Source: Reticulitermes speratus (taxonomy: Eukaryota; Arthropoda; Insecta; Blattodea; Rhinotermitidae). From it: 64,000 nt of DNA. The notes below the pieces were generated by a model, which worked only from the letters and a program-made list of their open reading frames with translations, had not been told where the DNA came from and made no database searches. Of this stretch, positions 22,597 through 34,035 are shown one piece after another. How positions within the stretch are numbered: position 1 is the stretch's first letter; each line of letters begins with the position of its first letter. The stretch spans positions 3,879,215 to 3,943,214 of the forward strand of contig JAJKFL010000006.1 in the NCBI GenBank assembly GCA_021186555.1. Direction: 5' to 3'. The position numbers were made by a program, and so were the translations under genes.

Positions 22597-22927
22597 CAGG
22601 GTTTCTCAATCTTTCTGGCACGTTGGACCCCTTACAAAGTGTCATTAAATCTGAGGGCCCCCCTTCCAAAATTTATCTTAACTCGTGGACCCCTAAAATG
22701 CAACTCGCGGTAACAAACTTGAAATATTTACAAAAAAAAAAGTACATAAACTCTAAAAAAAGCTATAAGTCTATATAAAAATTAATTGCAAAAATTATTA
22801 TCTTGCTGGCAGTAATGACAACACTAAGGACGATCCCTGAAAATAAAATACAATTTATATTCTACAGACTGCAATCTTCTCAACTGAGAACACCGCGGGT
22901 TCACAGGCCCCTGATTGAGAAACACTG
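22597..22927. mobile_element. hAT-like MITE 35 bp past the Sox exon donor
   Basis: Ends cagggtttctcaatc and gattgagaaacactg are inverted repeats of the hAT type. Inside are ggaccccttacaaagtg and acccctaaaatgcaac, a composition common in such MITEs. The 8-bp flanks do not match well, so the target duplication has decayed or the copy is rearranged. Confidence 0.75.
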
Positions 22928-23141
22928 TGTTATACAGCTATTCCAGTAAAACGTATTTAATTATATATTACAAATATGTAATACAACAAATTTTGTTTCT
23001 AATGTGTAAATAGAAGGCAAAAATAATCTTACAGACCTCCTCTTTATCGGTCGTCGCGGACCGCTATGGGTCTGCTGACCACAATTTTAGAACCTCTGAT
23101 CGAAATGTCTGTGACTGTGGCCGATCAGAATAAGAATGTTT
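22928..23141. other. AT-rich spacer, no feature
   Basis: Sequence between the hAT-like MITE and the 30-bp array; the array's flank is read through by a long tandem-repeat open frame that begins at 23066. Confidence 0.5.
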
Positions 23142-24318
23142 CGTACACTGCCGATTGCCTGAGGTATATTTCGTACAGTGCCGATTGCTTGAGGTATATT
23201 TCGTACACTGCCGATTGCCTGAGGTATATTTCGTACAGTGCCGATTGCCTGAGGTATATTTCGTACAGTGCCGATTGCCTGAGATATATTTCGTACAGTG
23301 CCGATTGCCTGAGGTCTATTTCGTACACTGCCGATTGCCTGAGGTATATTTCGTACACTGCCGATTGCCTGAGGTATATTTCGTACAGTGCCGATTGCCT
23401 GAGGTATATTTCGTACAGTGCCGATTGCCTGAGGTCTATTTCGTACACTGCCGATTGCCTGAGGTATATTTCGTACACTGCCGATTGCCTGAGGTATATT
23501 TCGTACAGTGCCGATTGCCTGAGGTATATTTCGTACAGTGCCGATTGCCTGAGGTCTATTTCGTACACTGCCGATTGCCTGAGGTATATTTCGTACACTG
23601 CCGATTGCCTGAGGTATATTTCGTACAGTGCCGATTGCCTGAGGTATATTTCGTACACTGCCGATTGCCTGAGGTATATTTCGTACAGTGCCGATTGCCT
23701 GAGGTCTATTTCGTACACTGCCGATTGCCTGAGGTATATTTCGTACACTGCCGATTGCCTGAGGTATATTTCGTACAGTGCCGATTGCCTGAGGTATATT
23801 TCGTACACTGCCGATTGCCTGAGGTATATTTCGTACAGTGCCGATTGCCTGAGGTATATTTCGTACACTGCCGATTGCCTGAGGTATATTTCGTACACTG
23901 CCGATCGCCTGAGGTATATTTCGTACAGTGCCGATTGCCTGAGTTATATTTCGTACACTGCCGATTGCCTGAGGTATATTTCATACAGTGCCGATTGCCT
24001 GAAGTATATTTCGTACACTACCGATTGCCTGTGGTATATTTCGTACAGTGCCGATTGCCTGAGGTATATTTCGTACACTGCCGATTGCCTGAGGTATATT
24101 TCGTACAGTGCCGATTGTCTGAGGTATATTTCGTACACTGCCGATTGCCTGAGGTATATTTCGTACAGTGCCGATTGCCTGAGGTATATTTCGTACACTG
24201 CCGATTGTCTGAGGTATATTTCGTACAGTGCCGATTGCCTGAGGTATATTTCGTAAACTGCCGATTGCCTGAGGTCTATTTCGTACACTGCCGATTGCCT
24301 GAGGTCTATTTCGTACAC
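23142..24318. repeat. 30-bp tandem array with higher-order structure, about 39 units
   Basis: Unit gaggtatatttcgtacagtg plus ccgattgcct. Two diagnostic sites vary: gtAtatt/gtCtatt and acaGtg/acaCtg. In 23281-23640 they make a four-unit 120-bp higher-order repeat, three times in a row. From 23941 to 24240 they make a two-unit 60-bp repeat (acaCtg, acaGtg). Since 30 is a multiple of 3 and the unit lacks stops in several frames, open frames of about 400 codons run through on both strands; these are repeat artefacts. Confidence 0.96.
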
Positions 24319-24669
24319 ACGACAACGTACAATGTGGGGTGCCTTGAAACAACGGTCACGGGATAGATATATGGAAATATGAAGTAAGCTTTCTTCCGTC
24401 TATATGAAGTAAATAATTACTTCAATAATCATAAAACACAAATAAAATTTTACAGAAAATTTAACAACTACAAGAATTCTACTCTTCAGGATTGTTAAGA
24501 CATGTGTATCTTGGTTAACAGACTACCACGTTTTGAAGGAAAGTGGTGCTTTCGAAACGTCATGATCTGTTAACCCAGTTATACATATCTTAACACTTCA
24601 AGACTCCAAAATCCTCAGCATTAACCTTGTGGAAACCTCATCGCGCAAATGTTTACAAGTGTTTTTTTT
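24319..24669. other. Spacer between arrays; possible hairpin element
   Basis: AT-rich. At 24485-24605 two inverted pieces (cttcaggattgttaagacatgtg and its near mirror near 24575-24605) with tttcgaaacgt between look like a degraded hairpin MITE. Confidence 0.4.
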
Positions 24670-25435
24670 AAATTACCCGTCGCATGGATATAATAATGCC
24701 TCTTCGTTTAATTACCTGTCACATTGATATACTAATATCTTCGTGTAAATTACCCGTCGCAATGATAGACTAATATATTCGTGTAAATTACCCGTCGCAA
24801 TGATAGACTAATATATTCGTGTAAATTACCCGTCGCAATGATAGACTAATATATTCGTGTAAATTACCCGTCGTAATGATAGACTAATATATTCGTGTAA
24901 ATTATCCGTCGCAATGATATACTAATATCTTCGTGTAAATTACCCGTCGCAATGATAGACTAATATATTCGTGTAAATTACCCGTCGCAATGATAGACTA
25001 ATATATTCGTGTAAATTACCCGTCGCAATGATAGACTAATATATTTGTGTAAATTACCCGTCGCAATGATAGACTAATATATTCGTGTAAATTATCCGTC
25101 GCAATGATATACTAATATCTTCGTGTAAATTACCCGTCGCAATGATAGACTAATATATTCGTGTAAATTACTCGTCGCAATGATAGACAAATATATTCGT
25201 GTAAATTACCCGTCGCAATGATAGACTAATATATTCGTGTAAATTACCCGTCGCAATGATAGACTAATATATTCGTGTAAATTACCCGTCGCAATGATAG
25301 ACTAATATATTCGTGTAAATTACCCGTCGCAATGATAGACTAATATATTCGTGTAAATTACCCGTCGCAATGATAGACTAATATATTCGTGTAAATTATC
25401 CGTCGCGTTGATATACTAATGTATTTGTGTAATTT
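24670..25435. repeat. 38-bp tandem array, about 20 units
   Basis: Unit gtaaattacccgtcgcaatg plus atagactaatatattcgt. Most copies are identical; variants with ttatccgtcgc and gatatactaatatcttc recur at about 190-bp intervals near 24900, 25090 and the right end, so blocks of five units seem to have been copied together. Confidence 0.95.
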
Positions 25436-25614
25436 AAGACAATTCAGATATTCAGTTAATATTCAAAGCATATAAATTTACAAATTAAGTTACAGTGACA
25501 GTTCGTTACGCAACGTGACACGTTTCGACATGAATTTAGTCCATCCTCAGGGATTCCTCATAACAAGCAACATATTTCGCTTCTTATTACTTAACACATA
25601 ATTTTGCTGGGTAG
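25436..25614. other. Fragment with bipartite motif
   Basis: At 25520-25552 acgtttcgacatgaatttag is followed by tccatcctcaggg, the motif shared by many dispersed elements here. Confidence 0.5.
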
Positions 25615-25850
25615 CCATTTAAAGCGTAGTAATTACTACATTTATCACGTTAATTAATAAACAAACACTCTTCATTTTGCCCACACGCTCTATTATTTTG
25701 TGTTTCGTTTTATTCTAAAAATGAACGGCGATTATTTCCTTCACAGTACAAGTCTAATTGATTTACATATCCAAACGCTGAATCACTCTGCTTGAATTTA
25801 CGTAGAATCTGAATACTTAAATAGAGTTCAGACGAATTTCACACATCACA
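25615..25850 (+). mobile_element. Diverged single-monomer relative of the 114-bp element
   Basis: Starts catttaaagcgtagtaatta, then ttttgcccacacgctctatt, acggcgattatttccttcac and a tail cttaaatagagttcag, all in the same order as the leader, monomer and tail of the 114-bp elements. About 235 bp with one monomer. This is the clearest unexpanded form. Confidence 0.72.
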
Positions 25851-26394
25851 AGACCGATAATACAACAGTACCATTTCAAACATGCAACTAACACAAAATT
25901 CCCGAATACACAATTATATCATTAACGTATCCCCCCTCCCCCCCAATATTCTTCTGCAGAAGTTTCAGAGACTATTTCTAGAACTCCAAGACCTACCCTA
26001 TAATTTACTACAGCTTCTTCATCTTTGTAAGTTTTCCTGCTTACGGCCTTCAGACACAGAAGTGACAGTTACAACAGCACGAACATGCAGACAATATGTC
26101 AAGCTGTTAACAGCTGTGCAACATGTCTCAATATATGATACGACGTCATCACGTTACATAACAATGCTAAAAGGCACGCTGACATTTCAGTACAGATCCT
26201 ACTACGAAATAGCTAACCCGCACTCATCGATGTCTGTAATCAACTGTAGATTTATATATTAATACAGTGGAGACTGAACACGTTGTACAGAATAAACGGA
26301 CATGTTTTTATATTATTTCAGGCAGGGTAATAACATTTGACGTGTCATTGTGATGCAGAGTTATTTAACGGTTATAAACAGTACCAGAAGATGG
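25851..26394. other. No gene recognised
   Basis: A 126-codon frame at 25882-26262 has no recognisable motif and no obvious splice signals; I would not call it. Confidence 0.45.
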
Positions 26395-26795
26395 CAATAA
26401 TAAACTTCAGTATAAGAGACATATGGTGTACCTTTGCCGAAATATAAACTTCAGTATAAGAGACATATGGTGTACATTTGCCGAAAAATAAACTTTAGTA
26501 TAAGAGACATATGGTGTACCTCTGCCGAAAAATAAACTTCGGTATAAGAGACATGGTGTACCTCTGCCGAAAAATAAACTTCAGTATAAGAGACATGGTC
26601 TACCTCTGCCGAAAAATAAACTTCAGTATAAGAGACATATGGTGTACCTCTGCCGAAAAACAAACTTCGGTATAAGAGACATATGGTGTACATCTGCCGA
26701 AAAATAAACTTCAGTATAAGAGACATGGTCTACCTCTGCCGAAAAATAAACTTCAGTATAAGAGACATATGGTGTACCTCTGCCGAAAAATACGA
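26395..26795. repeat. 44-bp tandem array, about nine units
   Basis: Unit taagagacatatggtgtacct plus ctgccgaaaaataaacttcagta. Some units have a shorter 42-bp form (gacatggtgtacc or gacatggtctacc). Variation is larger than in the neighbouring arrays. Confidence 0.93.
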
Positions 26796-27109
26796 GTTCC
26801 TTATTTTATCTGACATCTGTTGTTTGTCATTTCCAGTGTGTGGGCGATCGCTTGAATGGGGCTAAGTTAATAGGATAAAGGAGCCCAAACGAAGTGGCAA
26901 TTCACGGTTGTCAGATAAAATAACGATCTCGTATCCACACAGCAGTGCCTCCTATTCTATGAAGCTGTCTTTACAGAAATGTTCCAAATTCCCAAAGCGC
27001 ATACACGTGTTCAGTAAAATCGTGATATTAAGTTGCCCCTGAAGGGTAATACCTTACACGTGTCAATTGATACAAATTTTTTCGATGAAAAACTATTTAG
27101 TGACCTTGA
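26796..27109. other. No gene recognised
   Basis: Mixed sequence between an array and a hairpin MITE. Confidence 0.5.
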
Positions 27110-27350
27110 TTTCAGGCTTCCGCCGCGATGTTGATGAGATCTGCGCCCTTCTGGAATATTACGCAGCGTCGTTTTGTAATTGTTTACCGACGTTTCGGGA
27201 CAACGTATCGGTCCCATCTTCAAGAGTCAAGAAGTCCAAGAAGAAAAGGACTTCTTGACCCTTGAAGATGGGACCCATACGTTGTCCCGAAACGTCCGTA
27301 AACAATTACCACACGACGCAGTGTAATATCCCAGAAGAGAGCAGATCTCT
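27110..27350. mobile_element. Hairpin MITE, well-paired copy
   Basis: Left outer part ttcaggcttccgccgcgatg, then accgacgtttcgggacaacg, cccatcttcaagagtcaaga, a short loop, and the near-exact mirror cttgacccttgaagatggga ... cccgaaacgtccgtaaac. Inner arms of about 90 bp are nearly identical. Half copies with the same outer part lie at 31285-31460, 40890-41060 and 45310-45495. Confidence 0.85.
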
Positions 27351-27652
27351 AATTAGTAACGATAAGTGTCGAATTTACTCGTTGAAATTCCAAGACACAT
27401 TTCGCTGGTCCAAAAATAATGTAAGGTAGCAGTCTGGACAGCACAAGCATGTGAAGTGACGTCTTACAGAAACGTCGTCGTATGAAAATGCGTGTCTAAA
27501 TAGGGTAAAGTAAGGCGTGGTTAAAAATTGGATTACGGATTACGCAGCGTAATAGTCGTATGTGAGATTGCGTAGCGCACGTAGGTACTATGGGACGATC
27601 GCGCACGGACCACGACACAAAATAATAGCGACTAAAAGACGGTCGTGAATGT

Positions 27653-28575
27653 TTAACCCTCCAAAGCCCAGTGGTTACTATATGTACCATCAGGTTTAAC
27701 ATTCAACAATTCTACGTTCTGCCCACACAGTGTATTTATGTGTTTTGTGTGGATCTCAGAACAAACAGCGATTATTTCACTGTACAACATTAACTGATTG
27801 GTTTGTGTAACTGAGACGGAGTGTGTTTACTGCGCGGTACGGACTGTATTTATGTGTTTTGTGTGGATCTGAGAACAAACAGCGATTATTTCACTGTACA
27901 ACATTAACTGACTGGTTTGTATAACTGAGACGGAGTGTGTTTACTGCGCGGTACGGACTGTATTTATGTGTTTTGTGTGGATCTCAGAACAAACAGCGAT
28001 TATTTCACTGTACAGCATTAACTGACTGGTTTGTATAACTGAGACGGAGTGTGTTTACTGCGCGGTACGGACTGTATTTATGTGTTTTGTGTGGATCTCA
28101 GAACAAACAGCGATTATTTCACTGTACAGCATTAACTGACTGGTTTGTATAACTGAGACGGAGTGTGTTTACTGCGCGGTACGGACTGTATTTATGTGTT
28201 TTGTGTGGATCTCAGAACAAACAGCGATTATTTCACTGTACAGCATTAACTGACTGGTTTGTATAACTGAGACGGAGTGTGTTTACTGCGCGGTACGGAC
28301 TGTATTTATGTGTTTTGTGTGGATCTCAGAACAAACAGCGATTATTTCACTGTACAGCATTAACTGACTGGTTTGTATAACTGAGACGGAGTGTGTTTAC
28401 TGCGCGGTACGGACTGTATTTATATGTTTTGTGTGGATCTCAGAACAAACAGCGATTATTTCACTGTACAACATTAACTGACTGGTTTGTATAACTGAGA
28501 CGGAGTGTGTTTACTGCGCGGTACGGACTGAGTCTTTAAATACTTTTATAGTTCAGGTTAAAATTAAATTAGGTT
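27653..28575 (+). mobile_element. piggyBac-like MITE carrying seven 114-bp monomers
   Basis: Starts at TTAA (27653-27656) with ccctccaaagcccagtgg, the cleanest CCC-type piggyBac-like left end in the window. Shared leader, 7 monomers, then ctgagtctttaaatactttt and a tail with gttcaggtta. The right TTAA is not certain. Confidence 0.9.
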
Positions 28576-29384
28576 ATGTTACTTTTTACAATAACTACTG
28601 AAGGCAAATTATGTAATTAATGAATAACTTAACCCTTTGAAGCCTCAAGTTCATCTAAATTTTATTTAAAAATAAGATACCTACATCACAGAAAGCACTC
28701 CGCAAACATTACAAAGACCAAACGCTTAAATTTGTTGAGGAAAATAATCGCGTTTTATTGTGAATATTACACAAACATACAAACATAATGTTTGGGCAAA
28801 AAATGGAGAGTTAGAGAGGTTAAAGAAGTTGTTACACAGGCCACTCCAACATATATGTAAGATACGAAAATTATTAGAAATTTTAGAGGATTTTATTTTA
28901 CCCCGGCGAAGTCTGTACAAGTCTACAGTGTACTGTATTGAAATGCAGGTAGAATGTGATTAAGTGTGGCGACTGGGCAGTCTCAGATCCATAATTGACA
29001 GTCAAGGCATTTGTATACACTCAGTTGTAATTCCTTAGTTTAAGTAACGATCAAGTTAGCAAATCACACAATGCACAAATCCGCAAGTCATTTATTGAAG
29101 ATATCTTTAATAAGATACCAAAAGAGCTTATAGAAACAGACACAAAAAGCCGTTTATTTTAAACACGACAGATGTCTCACAATAGCACGGACTTAGTGAT
29201 GCTTCAGACGAATTTCATACTTATAACAACAAAATAAGCATAAATTGCTGTTTACCGCACTAAGCAGGGCATTAATTGTATTCAGCACACTGCGGAAAAC
29301 TTGTGTAAATCATAATGCTTTGGGAATACTCATAAAGCTTTTAAATGAAACCCGCACTACTTTTCTGGCATGTTCGAAGAGTTG
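28576..29384. other. No gene; possible stray element end
   Basis: At 28629 ttaaccctttgaagcctcaa resembles the left end of the piggyBac-like elements but the following sequence does not match their leader. The rest is AT-rich; short frames on both strands at 28726-28963 lack domains. Confidence 0.45.
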
Positions 29385-29640
29385 CAGTATGGCTGTTTCG
29401 GGCTTCATCATGATATTGTCCGTGCGTCCGTCTGTCTTTGTCAGCAACTGGACGACCGCTACCGAGATTTACATAAAATTTGTAAAGCGAGTGTTAAAAT
29501 TTGTCGACTCATTCTATTTTTGACCAAAATCTTAAAGGCAGAACGGAAAACTCGCCTCCATTTCCGCTCGCACCTTGGGCCTGTCTCGCTACATATCTAC
29601 CTGCGCCAAAACTGTTTTGAACAGAATTTGTAAAGAAAAA
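29385..29640 (+). repeat. Dispersed repeat with tccgtgcgtccgtctgtc core
   Basis: Contains ttcatcatgatattgtccgt, then cgtccgtctgtctttgtcag, acataaaatttgtaaagcga and ttttgaccaaaatcttaaag, in the order seen at 11785, 31447 and 42700. Confidence 0.5.
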
Positions 29641-30282
29641 AAAAATAAAAACTCGCATTTTCTAATCTCCAGTCCTGTATTACAACTGCGATTCTTACAG
29701 CTTTCGCAATAACCATGCAAACGTGACCTAACGTGCCAAAATTTTTACTCTGTGCGTAAATATTGGTTTTAGTTTTTTTAACAAATTTGTATAAAATAAG
29801 GCTTTCGATAAACTTAGTTTAAATATCAAATAATAAAACAAAATGGATCCCATAAAGCTTGTGAATGTACCAATGGGTTTAGCAATATTATTATACTTGT
29901 TGCCGTGTGAAAGATGTGACACCTTCTATGTAAGAATGGAATATGACCCAGCGAAGGCAGCCGACTTCCCCATCGCCGATTCAGCTAATTTTTTTTTTTT
30001 TTTTTTAATTTATGCCACACATGGATCAAATTGAAGTGTGTTCAGTTTGTCTTCCTTCTTCGCGCCAAGTCTGTCCTCACGCAAACTTTGTCGCTAAAAT
30101 CTGGAATTTAAATGTTATTCTTCTGTGCAATTTGTGTCGATGAGTTGCGAAAAAAACTTACATTGCGGCTACAAATGTAGTGATTTAAAAAGCTTTAGCA
30201 CGTCTGGCTTGTGGTATCACAATAGGACCATTCAGCTGCTACCTTTGTGCCCTAACACATGTTTGCCTTTGGATAGAATTTG
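29641..30282. other. No gene recognised
   Basis: AT-rich with a T-run at 29990-30007. A 63-codon frame at 29843-30034 ends in that run and is not convincing. Confidence 0.5.
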
Positions 30283-31015
30283 GTAAGACTTTTTAACATT
30301 ATTGGTTAATATTTGATGTTAACCACTGTGTATTTTATAGTTTGTTACCATTTAAATTTACCAACACGGAAGCGTTGCAAACGTCTGAGGTGGGAACAAC
30401 ATTGGTTAAATTTGATAAAGTGGAGAACATTATTGTGGAGAATATTATTGGTTAATATTTGATGATAACCACAGTTTATTTTTTAGTTCCTTAGGATTTA
30501 AACTTACCAACACGTAAGCGTTGCAAACTTCTGAGGTGGGAACAACACTGGTTAAATTTGATAAATTGGAGAACATTATTGTGGAGAATATTATTGGTTA
30601 ATATTTTATGTTAACCACAGTGTATTTTATAGTTCCTTACCATTTAAACTTACCAACACGGAAGCGTTGCAAACTTCTGAGGTGGGAACAACATTGGTTA
30701 ATTACGATAAAGTGGAGAACATTATTGTGGAGAATATTATTTGTTAATATTTGATGTTAACCACTGTGTATTTTTTACTTCCTTACCATTTAAACTTACC
30801 AACACGGAAGCGTTGCAAACTTCTGAGTTGGGAACAACATTGGTTAATTATTATAAAGTGGAGAACATTATTCTGGAGAATATTATTGGTTAATATTTGA
30901 TGTTAACCACAGTGTATTTTATAGTTCGTTACCATTTAAACTTACCAACACGGAAGCGTTGCAAACTTCTGAGGTGGGAATAACATTGGTTAAATTTGAT
31001 AAAGTGGAGAACACT
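30283..31015. repeat. 146-bp tandem repeat, five units
   Basis: Units are phased by cacggaagcgttgcaaac at 30365, 30511, 30657, 30803 and 30949, exactly 146 bp apart. Each holds an internal near repeat (ttattggttaatatttgatg / acattggttaaatttgataa). Divergence between units is moderate, so it is older than the 47- or 30-bp arrays. Confidence 0.95.
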
Positions 31016-31284
31016 GAAATTTTTGGTTGTCAAATAATAAGTAACTTTAGTGGAATGGCTTTGTGCGTTAAAGTTCTTTTGGCAGAAGTAACAGTCGATC
31101 AGCTGCTCAATAAATTCCTCGCCTTTTATGAAACCCTAAGAACCATTAGGGTGTTCACAGCAGCCGCCCTCTGACACGTGTCATAATCCTAGCAAATAAA
31201 GCTCAAGCCCTTCCGTTCTATTTTTAGATCAATGTTAACGGTGTTCGTATGCGAAAAGCGACTATTAGATTCATCATCTTTGAT
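31016..31284. other. No gene recognised
   Basis: Flank of the 146-bp array; a 71-codon frame that begins inside the array (30959) continues here without a domain. Confidence 0.5.
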
Positions 31285-31460
31285 TTCAGGCTTCTGCCGC
31301 GATGTTGATGAAATCTGCGATCTTCTGGGGTATTAGGCTGCTTCGTGTGGTACTCGGAATCTTGACCCATGAAGATGGGATCGATACGTTGTCCCGAAAC
31401 GCCGGTAAACAATTACCATACGACGCCGCGTAACACCCCAGAAGACCGCAGATTCATCAT
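31285..31460. mobile_element. Hairpin MITE, shortened
   Basis: Outer ttcaggcttctgccgcgatg at 31285 and right half cttgacccatgaagatggga, cccgaaacgccggtaaacaa, ccccagaagaccgcagatt. The left inner arm is largely missing. Confidence 0.65.
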
Positions 31461-31600
31461 GTCCGTGTGTCCGTCAGCACTTGTCAGAGCGACTTCCACC
31501 GGACGGACTATCGAAAAATTTTATATTTCGGATTCTTATTAAAATTTGTCGAACCCTATTCCGATTTTGCTTAATACCGGACAAAAAATTAGACAAATAC
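31461..31600 (+). repeat. Dispersed repeat with tccgtgtgtccgtcagc core
   Basis: Starts in the hairpin MITE's right end (gattcatcatgtccgtgtg), continues ttattaaaatttgtcgaacc and ccggacaaaaaattagac. Same family as 11785. Confidence 0.5.
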
Positions 31601-33175
31601 ACGTATAATTCCTTGCGATATCTGAGCTTCAGAATTTAGAAACATATTCTGCGTGAAGTATTAACTGAGGCTGAAGAAAAAGTTGAGCATCTTGCACGAT
31701 ATTTTGTACACGTCGATTAAACAGATTTTGTGGATTGTAAATTTGACCGCTTCCTGTACCCACGATCGATTGTAACTCCGTTGCTAAGACAAGGAGAAAT
31801 CAATAATGTGATTTCAAACGCTCATCGCTTTACTGGAAATTATTTGCGAAGTTGATATGTACGGGTAAAAACAGCGCGACAGGCCTCCTTCCAAGTAGTT
31901 CCCTTCAGGCTTTCAGTGTACATATCTCCGATGCGTGCTACATGCCCCGCACATGTAACCCTACTCGATTTTATCATCATAATACTATCTCGTGAAACAT
32001 ACTTTCTCCAATCTCCTGCACCAAATTCCGCAGTCTATTAATCCTTTCCTTACCGGAATGCAAAATAGAGAAAACTCGTTCCTGTTAATAAACTTCCACC
32101 TACTCCTTTCAGCTTCTGTGTTTCTCTCCTGTCACTTCTCGTTATGCAGTATCCACATAACTATATAGCTGTAGGTCACACAGTTCGCGTCTAAACCTGT
32201 CCTCATTATTCAACATGTGATTAGACAGTACAGGATGACTAAGGGTGCTTGCGGGAGACTGAAGACCGGGCAAGACACGGCTTCTCACACCTGCGCGTAT
32301 ATCGGGTTCATCTCGGTCCATGGACCAGGCTCGGGAAGGCGGCTTGATAAGCGGTCAGAGGGGTGGGGGGGGGGGGGTTGTAGGCAAGATATATTCAAGT
32401 AGTAAACGACTTTGACTCTTGATACGCTGGTAACTTCTTTTTTATACATGTTATCTGCCTGTGACTTTGTGCGTGAGTGTGTGTGTTTGTGTGTGTCGGC
32501 ATTCCCGACACGTGTTTGGAATTCCTTGGCCCAGGGTTCGGTAGTTCCTATTTGTACTGCAGAATTCTATGCTGTTGCTGTACAGGTTCATTCGAATCGT
32601 CGAGTAACTTTACGAATATTTACTACTAACACTGTCAATTGTCTTGGATATAATTCATACACGACGTTTCGGCATCTGGCTCTGCTCCTGTCATCAGATA
32701 AAAATAATATTATAAAGTTATTTGGTTCATTATTTCGAGCTAATCTGACTTTGCAGACTTCACTTCTTACCTGGTGACAGAAGCGGAGCCAGCTTAATCC
32801 CATATATGAATAGTAGCTCAGACAATGGGCAATGTTCAACGCAAGGGTATCTTATAAAAAATTTATATTGTGAAAAAAAAAAGCCGAAAATTTTTACCCT
32901 GAATCTATATTCAATTGCAAGATGTGGTGCTATTTGAAGGTAAAGGCTGATCGTTATGGAAGAGAAGACGTCTTATTTGGCACAGAAACGTGTAGCAGAA
33001 TTTGATAGTGTTGAAGTCACGTAAGCACCGCCTGCTAGTCACATTCTTTGTGAAATAAGAATTGCTTAGCACGGTACTTCGAAATGTACAGCTTTAGCAT
33101 TCCGGGACGCTTGTCCCCCTTTAAATATGTCTGGGTCACCGAAAAAAGATAACTGGAAGCCCACGACGCGTTCGA
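31601..33175. other. No gene recognised; inverted repeat near 32660-32795
   Basis: Contains a poly-G tract at 32361-32378. A degraded hairpin element has cgacgtttcggcatctggct at 32663 and an inverted partner ggtgacagaagcggagccag at 32774. Frames at 32412-32777 cover this repeat and are not genes. Confidence 0.5.
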
Positions 33176-33448
33176 CTCGAATTCACTGGTTCACATATTT
33201 ACATGTTTATTTATTTATTTATTTATTTATTTATGCTGAAATTCACTGGGTCACATACATTTACATAAATATTTATATATTTAATCTGGAATTAACTGGG
33301 TCACATACATTTACATAAATATTTATATATTTAATCTGGAATTAACTGGATCACATATATTTATATAAATATTTATTCTGGAATTCACTGGGTCACACAT
33401 TTATATAAATATTTATTTATTTATTCTGGAATTCACTGGGTCACATAT

Positions 33449-33483
<35 letters not shown>

Positions 33484-34035
33484 TGCTGGAATTCACTGGG
33501 TCACATATTTTCATATTTATTTATTTATTCTGGAATTCAGTAGGCCACATATATTTATATATATTTATTTATTCTGGAATTCACTGGATCACATATTTTC
33601 ATATTTATTTATTTATTCTGGAATTCAGTGGGCCATTATATTTATATATATATATTTATTTATTTATTCTGGAATTCACTGGGTCACATATTTTCATATT
33701 TATTTATTTATTCTGGAATTCAGTAGGCCACATATATTTATATATATTTATTTATTCTGGAATTCACTGGGTCACATATTTATTTATTTATTTATTTATT
33801 TATGCTGGAATTCACTGGGTCACATATTTTCATATTTATTTATTTATTCTGGAATTCAGTAGGCCACATATATTTATATATATTTATTTATTCTGGAATT
33901 CACTGGATCACATATTTTCATATTTATTTATTTATTCTGGAATTCAGTGGGCCACATATATTTATATATATATTTATGTATTTATTCTGGAATTCAGTGC
34001 GTCACATATATTTACACATTTATTTATTCTTCGCC
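33176..34035. repeat. TTTA-rich minisatellite, about 18 variable units
   Basis: Units of 41-60 bp, each made of a conserved ctggaattcactgggtcaca-like core and an expanding TTTA/ATATTT tract. A block of about 190 bp starting tgctggaattcactgggtca at 33484 is repeated at 33803, 319 bp on, with the same order of core variants (cactggg, cagtagg, cactgga, cagtggg). Open frames rich in Tyr/Ile are artefacts. Confidence 0.9.

Noticed and set aside
22178-22648. 156-codon frame treated as a complete gene
   Set aside because: Only 22368-22562 is Sox coding; the left part is MITE and intron, the right part is intron and hAT-like MITE after a clear donor.
23066-24366. Open frames of 396 and 403 codons (+) and up to 257 codons (-)
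   Set aside because: They only read a 30-bp repeat that has no stops in several frames on both strands; no unique coding flank or splice signal.
25882-26262. 126-codon frame as a host gene
   Set aside because: No recognisable motif, AT-rich composition and no exon signals; too weak to call.
31915-32110. LINE B-like remnant on the minus strand
   Set aside because: A few words (catgccccgcacatg) resemble the LINE coding end but the alignment does not hold over 50 bp.
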